Below, piece by piece: positions 38,160 to 45,956 of a DNA stretch of 46,098 nt. The DNA comes from a bacterium (GTDB taxonomy: Bacteria > Planctomycetota > UBA1135 > GCA-002686595), in the NCBI GenBank assembly GCA_024226735.1, contig JAAELL010000421.1, forward strand, positions 1-46,098, written 5' to 3'. The notes under the pieces are model-generated. The model worked only from the letters and a program-made list of their open reading frames with translations, did not search any database and was not told the DNA's origin. Each line of letters starts with the position of its first letter. The first letter of the stretch is position 1. Both the position numbers and the translations under genes were made by a program.

Positions 38160-39875
38160 ATGAGAATCCACCCTGCCCTGACCACGCTCCTGCTCACCTG
38201 CACGTCCGCGCCCACCAATGCACAGTCCACGGTCGCCTCGCGCGTCTGGGGCACACCCAACACCGACTACTTCCTGGGCGCGCGCGCCGATGGGACGGAC
38301 CTCGTCGTGTACGGCGCTTCAACTCGTCCCGGTACGGGCGACGACGTGCTGCTCGTGAAGCTGACGACGGGCGGCGCGTTCGTCTGGGGCAAGACCTGGT
38401 CGCTCGGCATGGACGACCTCGCCGACGGGTTCGCACTCGACGCGAGCGCGAACATCTACCTGACCGGAACGAGCACGAGCATCGGCCCGGCCGAGGACGG
38501 ATTCGTCCTGAGCTACGCGCCGGACGGCACGCTGCGCTGGCAGAGGGCGTGGGGCGGCGCACTCGAGGACACTTTCTGTGGCGCCACGGTCGATGCGGGA
38601 GGCGACGTGTACGCCGGCGGCGGGACGCGCACGCACGCGCTCGACGGGCGAGACACGCTGCTCGTGAAGTACGGTCCGAGCGGCGCGTTGCTTTGGGCCC
38701 GGACGTGGGACGCCGGGCCGGAAGACAGCTTCAATGCCATCGAGTTCGCGGGCGGCCCGGGCGGCGGCATCTACGGCGCGGGCAACACGATCAACGTCGC
38801 GCAGGGCACGTTCCGCGACATGCTGGTGGTGAAGTACTCTTCTAGCGGTGCCGTGCAGTGGGCCCGCTCGTGGGGCGGCCTCGGCAACGACGACGCGTTC
38901 GGGCTTGCGGTCGATGACTCGGCCGGCGTGTACGCATGGGGCGTGACCGACAGCGGCGCGGGCGGCGCGCGCGACATGGTCGTCGTCAAGTGGGATGCGC
39001 AGGGCAACAAGCTATGGGAGCTCACTTGGGGTGGACCCGGCGACGACGAGCCGAGCGGGCTCCATCCCGTGGCGGGCGGAGGCAGCTTCTACCTTCTCGG
39101 CTCGACCCCGCAGTGCGGCGGAGGCCCGGACAGCGACGTGCTGATCGCCTTCTTCGACGAGCTGCCGGCCCCGGACCAACCACAGCTCAAGTGGGCGCGA
39201 GCGTGGAGCGGCACCCAGGAGGAGTTCCTCGGCGGGATTCACATCGACGGCAACCGCCTGTACGCGGGTGGTGCGACCGAGACCTGCATGGGCACGCTCA
39301 TTCCTTGCACGGGTTTGATCGACGATCCCGACCTCGACGTCCCTCTTGGCTCCACCCAGACCGCATCTCCCAGCGGCCAGCTCGCGAACCCCGCGGGAAG
39401 CGACATCACGCTGGGCGACGCGGGCTGCGGCTCCGCGTTCGATGCCCTCCTGTTGACCCTCGAAGTTCCCATCGGCCGCGGCTACGGGTGCGGTCCGACG
39501 CAGCCCAACACGACGGGTGTCCCCGGCGTGCTGCTGGCCACCGGCTCCGCATCCGTCGCGGCGAACGCGTTCGGCCTGACGGCGACGCAGCTCCCGCCCG
39601 CGCAATTCGGCTACTTCCTCGCTGGCCGCACACCCGGCTTCTTCAGCCCGCCGGGCTCCGCGGGATTCATCTGCCTGTCCGGAAACATCGGACGCTTCAA
39701 TCAGGCGGCGAACATCATCCAGGGCCCGATGGGTTCGATCGCGGTGGACTTGAACGCGATTCCGGTCAACCCCACCAGCCCGGTGCAAGTCGGAGAGACG
39801 TGGCACTTTCAGTGCTGGTACAGGGACTCGGGTACGAGCAACTTCACGGATGCCGTCGCGGTGACGTTCCAGTGA
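38160..39875 (+). CDS. Secreted SBBP-type beta-propeller protein with shared C-terminal domain, 571 aa
   Basis: The ATG at 38160 starts a signal peptide (MRIHPALTTLLLTCTSAPTNAQ). Residues about 25-435 are repeated blades of the SBBP/beta-propeller type: DVLLVKLTTGGAFVWGKTW, DGFVLSYAPDGTLRWQRAW, DTLLVKYGPSGALLWARTW, DMLVVKYSSSGAVQWARSW and DMVVVKWDAQGNKLWELTW, each followed by G...D and a (V/I)Y..G turn. Residues 442-571 are the shared domain: CGPTQPNTTG, PPAQFGYFLAG, FICLSGNIGRF, GETWHFQCWYRD, TSNFTDAVAVTFQ. A 25-base segment here (39666-39690) is identical to the orphan tail at 19387-19411. Function is unknown; secreted propellers of this kind usually act in binding. Confidence 0.87.
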   Translation: MRIHPALTTLLLTCTSAPTNAQSTVASRVWGTPNTDYFLGARADGTDLVVYGASTRPGTGDDVLLVKLTTGGAFVWGKTWSLGMDDLADGFALDASANIYLTGTSTSIGPAEDGFVLSYAPDGTLRWQRAWGGALEDTFCGATVDAGGDVYAGGGTRTHALDGRDTLLVKYGPSGALLWARTWDAGPEDSFNAIEFAGGPGGGIYGAGNTINVAQGTFRDMLVVKYSSSGAVQWARSWGGLGNDDAFGLAVDDSAGVYAWGVTDSGAGGARDMVVVKWDAQGNKLWELTWGGPGDDEPSGLHPVAGGGSFYLLGSTPQCGGGPDSDVLIAFFDELPAPDQPQLKWARAWSGTQEEFLGGIHIDGNRLYAGGATETCMGTLIPCTGLIDDPDLDVPLGSTQTASPSGQLANPAGSDITLGDAGCGSAFDALLLTLEVPIGRGYGCGPTQPNTTGVPGVLLATGSASVAANAFGLTATQLPPAQFGYFLAGRTPGFFSPPGSAGFICLSGNIGRFNQAANIIQGPMGSIAVDLNAIPVNPTSPVQVGETWHFQCWYRDSGTSNFTDAVAVTFQ

Positions 39876-39878
39876 CTT

Positions 39879-39897
39879 GGATCTCCGAGTGAGATCC
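39879..39897. terminator. Short hairpin after the SBBP gene
   Basis: ggatctc (39879-39885) and gagatcc (39891-39897) form a perfect 7-bp stem with a five-base loop, three bases after the stop codon, followed by ttc. Confidence 0.45.
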
Positions 39898-39937
39898 TTC
39901 CTGGATTCCACCCTCGCTACTCCAGGAGCGCCACGTC

Positions 39938-41281
39938 GTGCGAACCAGACTCCAGGATCTCCCGGCCGGCAGCCGCTCCGGTAGGTCGCGTTCCGCCTTG
40001 CTGTTCCGTGTTTTGGGCGCGCTGGCGTGCGCCGTCGGTGCAGCAGTGGTCACGGAGCGGGCCAGCGGCATTCCCTACGTGATCGGAGCGGGGACCAGTG
40101 CTGTTGCGCTGATCGTCTTCCTCGGCCTCTTGGTGGCCCTCGTTCGAAGGAGCCGTCGAGTCCCGAAGCTCGCGCGCGGGATCGCGCTCGCCTGCGGCGC
40201 CTTCTTCCTCGCGCTCGCCGCCCTCGAGACCGTCATGTGGGCGTGCGAGGTGCGCGCTTCGTTCGACGTCGCGAGCGCGGTCCACGCGGCAACTCGACGA
40301 GCCGACGCGCCCGCTGACGATCTGGCCCGCGCGTTGCCCGAGGAGATCGAGGCCAAGGTCACCCGCATGCAGCGGCAGTGGTTCCTGCCGCTGGCCTGGA
40401 ACGAGCGAAAAGTGTCTGGCGAGCCGCGCATGCGCAAGTCGTACGACTGGCACGGCGTGCTGCACCTGCGTGACGCACTCGGTATGCGGCGTCCGATCGA
40501 CACTCCGTTCCCGCCGCGGGATCCGAGTCGGTTTCGGATCATGGTCGTCGGCGACAGCCTGACGTACGGCATCGGCGTCGATCAAGATTGGACGTACAGC
40601 GCTCAGCTCCAGCGCGCGCTCGAGGACGACTACCACGTCGAGGTCCTGAACCTGGGCATCCCCGGCAACCAGAGCGAGGAGACCGCCGAAATCGTCGAGC
40701 AGTTCCTCCCGCAGCTCGAGCCGGACGTCGTCGTGTACGGCGTGTGCCTCAACGACTTCCTCCCCAAGGGCGTCGACCGGCTTTCCTACTACGTGTTCCC
40801 TCTGCCGAAGAAGATCAAGCGCAGCGCGACGCGCCGCACGCGCGTCGGTCCCTTCCTGTCGCATGGCTACCAGAAAGCGCTGCATAAGACAGGTCTCTGG
40901 CCGAGCTTTCGCGAGACCCTGATCGGCGCCGGTTTCGATACCAGGCAGGCCCGTTTCGGACGCGACGTGGCGGCCATGAACGGCCTCGTCGTCGGGGCGG
41001 GCCTGCCGGCCCCCCTCGGAATCGTCTTGGACCAGCGTCCACAGCTAGACGGTCCGGGCCGCGTGCTCGCCGACGCCGCGGAAGACGAGCTCGCGGCGGC
41101 GGGGTTCGAAGTGATTCCGTCGCGCGGCTACTACGAACGCTTCGACGGCACGACGTTCCGGGTCAGTCTGTGGGAAGGGCATCCCAACGAACGCTTGCAC
41201 GCGATCATTGCGCGCCAACTGGAGCTCGCGCTCACCGGCCGGGAAGACCTGACGCACTTTCGGAAGAGGGACGATCGCTAG
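39938..41281 (+). CDS. Membrane-anchored SGNH/GDSL hydrolase, 447 aa
   Basis: Three membrane helices at about 20-40, 47-70 and 80-103 precede an SGNH hydrolase domain starting near residue 200: IMVVGDSLTYGIGV with nucleophile Ser207 (block I), LNLGIPGNQSEE (block II Gly), VYGVCLNDF (block III Asn273) and EGHPNERLH (block V His, with Glu in place of the usual Asp three residues away). Such proteins often remove or transfer acetyl groups on cell-surface glycans; the catalytic domain would face outside. The start is GTG at 39938, after AGGAGCG. It lies between shared-domain genes but has no shared domain itself, and converges on the next gene. Confidence 0.8.
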   Translation: MRTRLQDLPAGSRSGRSRSALLFRVLGALACAVGAAVVTERASGIPYVIGAGTSAVALIVFLGLLVALVRRSRRVPKLARGIALACGAFFLALAALETVMWACEVRASFDVASAVHAATRRADAPADDLARALPEEIEAKVTRMQRQWFLPLAWNERKVSGEPRMRKSYDWHGVLHLRDALGMRRPIDTPFPPRDPSRFRIMVVGDSLTYGIGVDQDWTYSAQLQRALEDDYHVEVLNLGIPGNQSEETAEIVEQFLPQLEPDVVVYGVCLNDFLPKGVDRLSYYVFPLPKKIKRSATRRTRVGPFLSHGYQKALHKTGLWPSFRETLIGAGFDTRQARFGRDVAAMNGLVVGAGLPAPLGIVLDQRPQLDGPGRVLADAAEDELAAAGFEVIPSRGYYERFDGTTFRVSLWEGHPNERLHAIIARQLELALTGREDLTHFRKRDDR

Positions 41282-41283
41282 AG

Positions 41284-41305
41284 CTAGAGGGCGCGTGACC
41301 TCTAG
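41284..41305. terminator. Two-way hairpin overlapping convergent stop codons
   Basis: ctagagg (41284-41290) and cctctag (41299-41305) pair over an eight-base loop. The stem begins three bases after the SGNH stop, and its right arm contains the TAG stop of the minus-strand hydrolase at 41302-41304. Confidence 0.5.
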
Positions 41306-42849
41306 AACGAGAACCCGAGGTCGTCGAAGACGAGTGCTCCCGTTCCGGAGCCGAAGTGGAAAGCGACCTGGCTGATCGCCATCGGGTCCACGCCGAGGGG
41401 CGAGAGCTCGATGCGATAGGTCCGCATCACCGACTTGTACACCCGCTTGCTCGCGGCGGGGTTCAGACCGCCCTGGGCGCAAGCGCCCGGCGGATCGACG
41501 GGCATGTCGGGGAACGGAACCGAGACCGAGACGAACGCAGTGCCGCCCGACGCGTCGCTGATCTGAACCGTGAAGCTCTGGCTCGAGCCGACCGTGTTGA
41601 AGCGATCGAAGGGCTGGGCGACGCGGAAGCTCAGGTACCGATGCACGAACGCGCTGACCGGGGGGACGAGGTCGTAGCGGATCGCGCCCGGCGTGTCCCA
41701 GCGCAGGTACAAGAACCGCGTGGACTCGTGGCTGTACAGGGCACTGCGGATCAGGAACGATTTCCAGTTCACCGTCGCGTGGGGCAGCTCGAGCCCGGTC
41801 AGGCCCGGATCCCAGCTCACCGGGTATCCGGCGCTCGAGACGGTGAGCGAGGGCTGCGTCTCGAACGTGTCGACCGGCAGGAAGAAGCCTTGGAACGAGG
41901 GGAGGATCGGCGGCGTGATCGGCCCCAAGATCGCGGGCTGATCCACGAACTCGCTGCCCGGGCTGATCTGCATGTGGTGCGTGATCGCCGTCGCCGCGAC
42001 GCCGTGGTGGAGCGCACGCGAGAGGCCGGCCGGCTTGCAAGGCGAGGTGAACGTGTCGGTGAATCCCAGGTGGTTGGCGCCGTAGACGAACAGGAGGATC
42101 TTGGCGTCATTCGACCGGTCGTAGAAACGAACCGGGTCGCCCGTCCACACGTCGCGGTCCGCGGAACCGTAGATACACAGGTGGTAGTTGGTCGGAGTGA
42201 ACCGCAGGATGTCGGTCGGCGCGATCGTTGCGATCGGCCCGGAGGACAGGTGCGAGAAACCGAACAGCCCGCTCACCGTGGACTCGCGCGCCGCGAGCAG
42301 GACCGCCTCGCCGCCTCGCGAGTGCCCTGCTCCGCCCATGACGGCCTCGGTCACGTCCAGATTCGGCGGCCATCCCGCCATCGACGTCGTTGAGAAGAAG
42401 TCGTTGATCGCCGCGATGATCGTCTCGGCGCGCGCGAAGATGCCGGCCCCCGGATCGCCCGGCGAGCAGGACGCCAAGTTGAGCGAGGACAAGTCGAGAG
42501 CGAGGGTGACGTATCCCCAGGAAGCGAGTCGCTCACCGAGGTAGGTGTACTCGTCGTACATCTGAATCCCGGCCGCCTGGTGCGTGGGACAGCCGTGGGC
42601 GAAGACGACGAAGCGGTGCGCTCCCATCGCGGCCGGAACGAACATGCCGTCCATCGTCTCGGCCGGGTAGTAGACACGTCCCTGCAGCGCAACGGACTGC
42701 CCGGAGTAGGCTGGGTCGTGGACGATCGTGTGCGTGGAGCCGCTCCAGAACCAGTTGCCGACGGGGTGCATCCCGGGAACGGACTCCGTCAGCTGTGCGG
42801 AAGCGGGGAGCGCGGCGGCGAGGGTGAACAGAGTGGCGACTGTCTTCAT
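41302..42849 (-). CDS. Secreted alpha/beta-hydrolase, dienelactone/PET-hydrolase-like, 515 aa
   Basis: Signal peptide MKTVATLFTLAAALPASAQ from the ATG at 42849. Residues about 50-330 form the hydrolase: GRVYYPAE, RFVVFAHGCPTHQ (oxyanion HG), ASWGYVTLALDL and GGAGHSRGGEA with nucleophile Ser177. The acid is probably in YGSADRDVW and the base in FVYGANHLGF. The order of motifs matches platelet-activating-factor acetylhydrolase/chlorophyllase/cutinase-type proteins. The C-terminal 150 residues are beta-rich (SFRVAQPFDRFNTVGSSQSF and GSGTGALVFDDLGFSF), probably a binding domain, and are not the shared domain. The open frame continues upstream, but that part is antisense to other remnants. The substrate is unknown. 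Confidence 0.8.
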   Translation of the reverse strand: MKTVATLFTLAAALPASAQLTESVPGMHPVGNWFWSGSTHTIVHDPAYSGQSVALQGRVYYPAETMDGMFVPAAMGAHRFVVFAHGCPTHQAAGIQMYDEYTYLGERLASWGYVTLALDLSSLNLASCSPGDPGAGIFARAETIIAAINDFFSTTSMAGWPPNLDVTEAVMGGAGHSRGGEAVLLAARESTVSGLFGFSHLSSGPIATIAPTDILRFTPTNYHLCIYGSADRDVWTGDPVRFYDRSNDAKILLFVYGANHLGFTDTFTSPCKPAGLSRALHHGVAATAITHHMQISPGSEFVDQPAILGPITPPILPSFQGFFLPVDTFETQPSLTVSSAGYPVSWDPGLTGLELPHATVNWKSFLIRSALYSHESTRFLYLRWDTPGAIRYDLVPPVSAFVHRYLSFRVAQPFDRFNTVGSSQSFTVQISDASGGTAFVSVSVPFPDMPVDPPGACAQGGLNPAASKRVYKSVMRTYRIELSPLGVDPMAISQVAFHFGSGTGALVFDDLGFSF

Positions 42850-43020
42850 GCGTGGTTTCCTCCAGGAGAAGCCACAGTGTACAGCCGGCTCGCTGCGGCA
42901 ATTGCATGCCGGGCAACGAGCAGCCTGGCCTCGTGCCACGCCACGAGAGCTCTGGCAAAGCGGGCCCGCGCCGTCGCAGATACGATGCATGCTCGCCAGT
43001 CCTGTGATTCCGCACGAAGG

Positions 43021-43095
43021 GACTGCTGGTACCGCGACAGCAACCCGGGACCAACGAGCAACTTCACCGAAGCCGTTTCCGTCACGCTCCAGTGA
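43021..43095 (+). pseudogene. Twenty-four-residue tail of a shared C-terminal domain
   Basis: Reads DCWYRDSNPGPTSNFTEAV then SVTLQ and a stop at 43093-43095, unmistakably the end of the shared domain. Everything before QCWYRD is missing; the upstream DNA belongs to the region before the minus-strand hydrolase. The fragment ends 34 bp before the ATG of the next shared-domain gene. Confidence 0.8.
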
Positions 43096-43129
43096 CCGAA
43101 AGACGGACACCACCCGAGACTCGAACGGC

Positions 43130-45118
43130 ATGATCCATCGCACCAAGCTCTCCATCTGTCTCTGCACCGGCGCTTTTCTGGCTCCCGCGTTCGGTCAGAC
43201 GCCTCTCGAGGACATCGGCTTCGCGCCCTCCACGCCGCTTCCGGACGGCGACCTGATCGTGGTTCGCGAGAAGGCGCTCGCGGGGCCAGTGGATCTGACT
43301 GGCTACGGCCTCGGGACGGGCGCGGACGACTACGTCCAGTCGATCTACTTCCGCTTCTTCGTCGGCAACAACAACCAGAGTCTCGCGGCGGTCAACGGCG
43401 TCGTCGTCTTTCCCGACGGGACGGAGATCCTCGGCTTCATCACCGATGGTGACGACCTGGGGGGCGAGGTCGACGACGGCGTGCTCAGCGCCTCGGATGC
43501 AACGTTCGGCGTCGGCGTCGACCCGGACGCCTACTCGGCGTTCGCACGCGGCTTCGAGGTCGGGCAAGGCGAGGAGTTCGTGTGCAAGGTCCAGGACAAC
43601 GCGTTCGTCTTTCTCCTGTCGATCACCAACGGCGTCGACGACTTCCGGGTCATCGTCGATTACGGTGATTCGTTCGCACCCAATGTCGCGTTCGCGCTCG
43701 ATACGTTCGCGGCCGTGAGCATCGGATCCGGGGCGCCACAGGCCGGGATCCGGCTCGGTGACGACACGAACCCGATCGTGTTCGGCAGCGGCGACTACGG
43801 CGAAGTCGGCCGCCTGTCCCCCATCCCGATCACCTCCGTCAACCCGCCCGTCGGCGGGCCCGCGCTGCCGCTGGTCGTTCGCGACCAGGTGTACATCGTG
43901 CGCGACAGCTCGGTCACTGTGATCGACGGGTTCCAGACGTTCCGCCGGTTTCCCGTCCCGAGCCGCGGCCAGGTCGCGAGCCCGGGGCTCCCGGTCGGTC
44001 TGACGGAAGGTCCCGACGGCCTGCTCTACACCCTCGGGCAAGGAAACGGCTTCAGCGTGTTCGACCCGGTGAGCCGCAACACGCTGACCTACACGATTGA
44101 GGATCGCGCCGGCAACAACGCCGCCCTGTGCGACGCGACGTCCTCGCGCGAGCTCTTCTTCGCCCGCGACACGTCCGGATCCACGTTCGTCGACCGCTTC
44201 GACCTGGACACGTTCTCGTTCGCACCGAATCCGGCGCTGGAAATCCCGGCGACCGTCGTGGGCCTTCCGACCGGCATCGAAGAGGCCGGTGGATTGCTGT
44301 ACGTCGTCGGTTCGGGGGGCGGCTTCGTCGAAATCGATCCGGCGACGGGCACCTTGGTCGACATGCCGCTGTCACCGCCGAATGGCGCCTACCGCGGCAT
44401 CGTTCGGGGCGCCGGCAACGACGCCCTCTTCCTCGTGCGCGAGACGTCGGGCGACACGGCCGTCGATCGGTTCGAGCTCGCGACCGGTTCGACCACCTAC
44501 GGTTGGTCGACGTTCCCCGAGCCCGGCACGCCGGTCGATCTCTGCGCCGGCCCCCTCGGCCGGCTCTACGTGGTCGGCGTCGGGAATACGGGACCGGCGC
44601 GACTCGTCGCGCTCAACGGGACGACCGGCGACGTCGAGTTCTTCACCGACTGCCTCGACTTCCCGGGTTCGAACCGCGGGATCGCCTACCCGGCGGCGTC
44701 GATCGGCTCGACTTCGTGCGGCCCGGCGGTCCCGAACTCGAGCGGGGCGTCGGCCTGGATCTCCCTCAACGGGAGCCGGCTGGCCGGTGGCCAACCGCTC
44801 GAGGCCGCCGCGTGGGACTTGCCGCCCGGGCAGTTCGGCTACTTCCTCACCGGCATGACTCCGGGCTTCATCGCCAATCCCGGAGGATCGCAAGGCAACC
44901 TGTGCCTGACGGGTGCGATCGGGCGCTACGTAGCCCTCGTGCAGAGCTCGGGCCCCCTCGGTCAGATTCGCATTGCGGTGGATACGCTCGCGTTGCCCTT
45001 ATCCCCGCCGGTCGCCGCAGGTGCCGGCGAGACTTGGTACTTCCAGTGTTGGTTCCGGGACAACAACCCGGGGCCGACGAGCAACTTCACCGATGCGGTG
45101 GGCTTGCCGTTCCAATGA
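43130..45118 (+). CDS. Secreted propeller-like protein with shared C-terminal domain, 662 aa
   Basis: The ATG at 43130 starts a signal peptide (MIHRTKLSICLCTGAFLAPAFG). Residues about 25-225 form a beta-rich domain (YVQSIYFRFFVGNNNQSLAAV-type strands, VVFPDGTEILGF, FGVGVDPDAYSAFARG) that I cannot assign. Residues about 240-520 have propeller-like blades with recurring (P/L)xGL or D-x-x-T motifs: EGPDGLLYTLGQGNGFSV, TFVDRFDLDTFSF, GGLLYVVGSGGGFVEID, TAVDRFELATGSTTYGW, GPLGRLYVVGVG. Residues about 530-662 are the shared domain: CGPAVPNSSG, PPGQFGYFLTG, NLCLTGAIGRYV, GETWYFQCWFRD, PTSNFTDAVGLPFQ. Note the unusual LPF in place of VTF at the end. Confidence 0.85.
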   Translation: MIHRTKLSICLCTGAFLAPAFGQTPLEDIGFAPSTPLPDGDLIVVREKALAGPVDLTGYGLGTGADDYVQSIYFRFFVGNNNQSLAAVNGVVVFPDGTEILGFITDGDDLGGEVDDGVLSASDATFGVGVDPDAYSAFARGFEVGQGEEFVCKVQDNAFVFLLSITNGVDDFRVIVDYGDSFAPNVAFALDTFAAVSIGSGAPQAGIRLGDDTNPIVFGSGDYGEVGRLSPIPITSVNPPVGGPALPLVVRDQVYIVRDSSVTVIDGFQTFRRFPVPSRGQVASPGLPVGLTEGPDGLLYTLGQGNGFSVFDPVSRNTLTYTIEDRAGNNAALCDATSSRELFFARDTSGSTFVDRFDLDTFSFAPNPALEIPATVVGLPTGIEEAGGLLYVVGSGGGFVEIDPATGTLVDMPLSPPNGAYRGIVRGAGNDALFLVRETSGDTAVDRFELATGSTTYGWSTFPEPGTPVDLCAGPLGRLYVVGVGNTGPARLVALNGTTGDVEFFTDCLDFPGSNRGIAYPAASIGSTSCGPAVPNSSGASAWISLNGSRLAGGQPLEAAAWDLPPGQFGYFLTGMTPGFIANPGGSQGNLCLTGAIGRYVALVQSSGPLGQIRIAVDTLALPLSPPVAAGAGETWYFQCWFRDNNPGPTSNFTDAVGLPFQ

Positions 45119-45159
45119 TCCGAAACCGAGCCAGCCAACGTGGAAAATGAGCCGTCGGA

Positions 45160-45735
45160 TCAGTCACTGTCCGGCCCGAGCTCCTTCTCCAACCACTTGC
45201 GCGCCACGGTCCAACTGCGCTCCGCGGTTCTGAGCGAAACCCCCATGGCCTCGGCCGCCTCGGGCAACGAGAGTCCGCCGAAGTAGCGCAGCACCACGAC
45301 CTTCGAGGCCCGCGGATCCTCCTCGCCCAGTCGCGCAAGAGCATCGTCGAGCACGAGGACGTCCAGCTGACGATCCTCGTAGACCGCCAGGATCGACTCG
45401 ATTGCTCGCCTCTGATCCGGCGGAAGGCGCTTTGCAGCCTTTCGATCGCGCGCATGATTGACGAGGAGTTGCCGCATCGCCCGCGATGCGAGAGCAAAGA
45501 ACTGACCGCGGCCTTGCCACTCCGCACGCTCCTGCTTCGCGAGGCGCATCCACGCCTCGTGAACGAGGATCGTCGGCTGGAGCGTGTGATCCGGACGCTC
45601 GCGTTCCATCAGGCGTCTTGCAAGCGCGTGCAGTTGCGCACGAACGAGCTCGAGGACCTGTGGCTCGATTCGCTCTCGATCCGTGCCGAGCCCCCTCAGC
45701 AACTTCGTCAACTCATGGTCTTCCGACGCCGGCAT
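45160..45735 (-). CDS. ECF RNA polymerase sigma factor, 191 aa
   Basis: Begins MPASEDHELTKLLRGLG. It shows the same ECF group features as the 23183 gene: LVRAQLHALARRLMERE, TLQPTILVHEAWMRLAK, GQFFALASRAMRQLLVNHARD in region 2, and DPRASKVVVLRYFGGLSLPEAAEAMGVSLRTAERSW in region 4. Length is normal, with no fused domain. The ATG at 45735 matches the usual start for the group; upstream in-frame codons overlap the divergent methyltransferase fragment. No kinase gene follows it in this window: downstream on its strand are only shared-domain genes on the opposite strand. Confidence 0.9.
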   Translation of the reverse strand: MPASEDHELTKLLRGLGTDRERIEPQVLELVRAQLHALARRLMERERPDHTLQPTILVHEAWMRLAKQERAEWQGRGQFFALASRAMRQLLVNHARDRKAAKRLPPDQRRAIESILAVYEDRQLDVLVLDDALARLGEEDPRASKVVVLRYFGGLSLPEAAEAMGVSLRTAERSWTVARKWLEKELGPDSD

Positions 45736-45757
45736 CGCGTCGATTCTCGCAGAATCG

Positions 45758-45956
45758 ATGCGCACGACAACTGGCAAGACGCAACCCATCAGAGACTTGA
45801 ACGAACACAAGCTCGAGGACCTGCAAGGCAAGGTGCTCGGCGATGTCGCCGGCTCGCTCGGGTTGCTCATGGCGTACATGGGCGACCGGCTGGACCTCTA
45901 CAGCGCTCGCCGAGTGCGGCGAAGCGACGAGCGAGCAGCTCGCGACAAGCACCGGG
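45758..45956 (+). pseudogene. 5' fragment of a SAM-dependent methyltransferase (Rv1405-like) with a frameshift
   Basis: The ATG at 45758 leads to DLNEHKLEDLQGKVLGDV and SLGLLMAYMGDRLDLYSA, the dimerisation and winged-helix start typical of this methyltransferase group (usual pattern: L...GK...D.......IGD.LGLY.AL). A one-base loss near 45906 shifts the rest, LAECGEATSEQLATSTGL, into another frame. After about 45956 the similarity ends, so the whole Rossmann-fold catalytic part is missing. It diverges from the ECF sigma gene. Nothing else is recognisable from 45957 to the window end. Confidence 0.75.

Noticed and set aside
809..45118. Shared domain as a PEP-CTERM, LPXTG or lipoprotein anchor
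   Set aside because: The copies end in VTF(Q/H/R/L) without a terminal membrane helix, basic tail, LPXTG or lipobox, and no exosortase or sortase gene is visible in the window.
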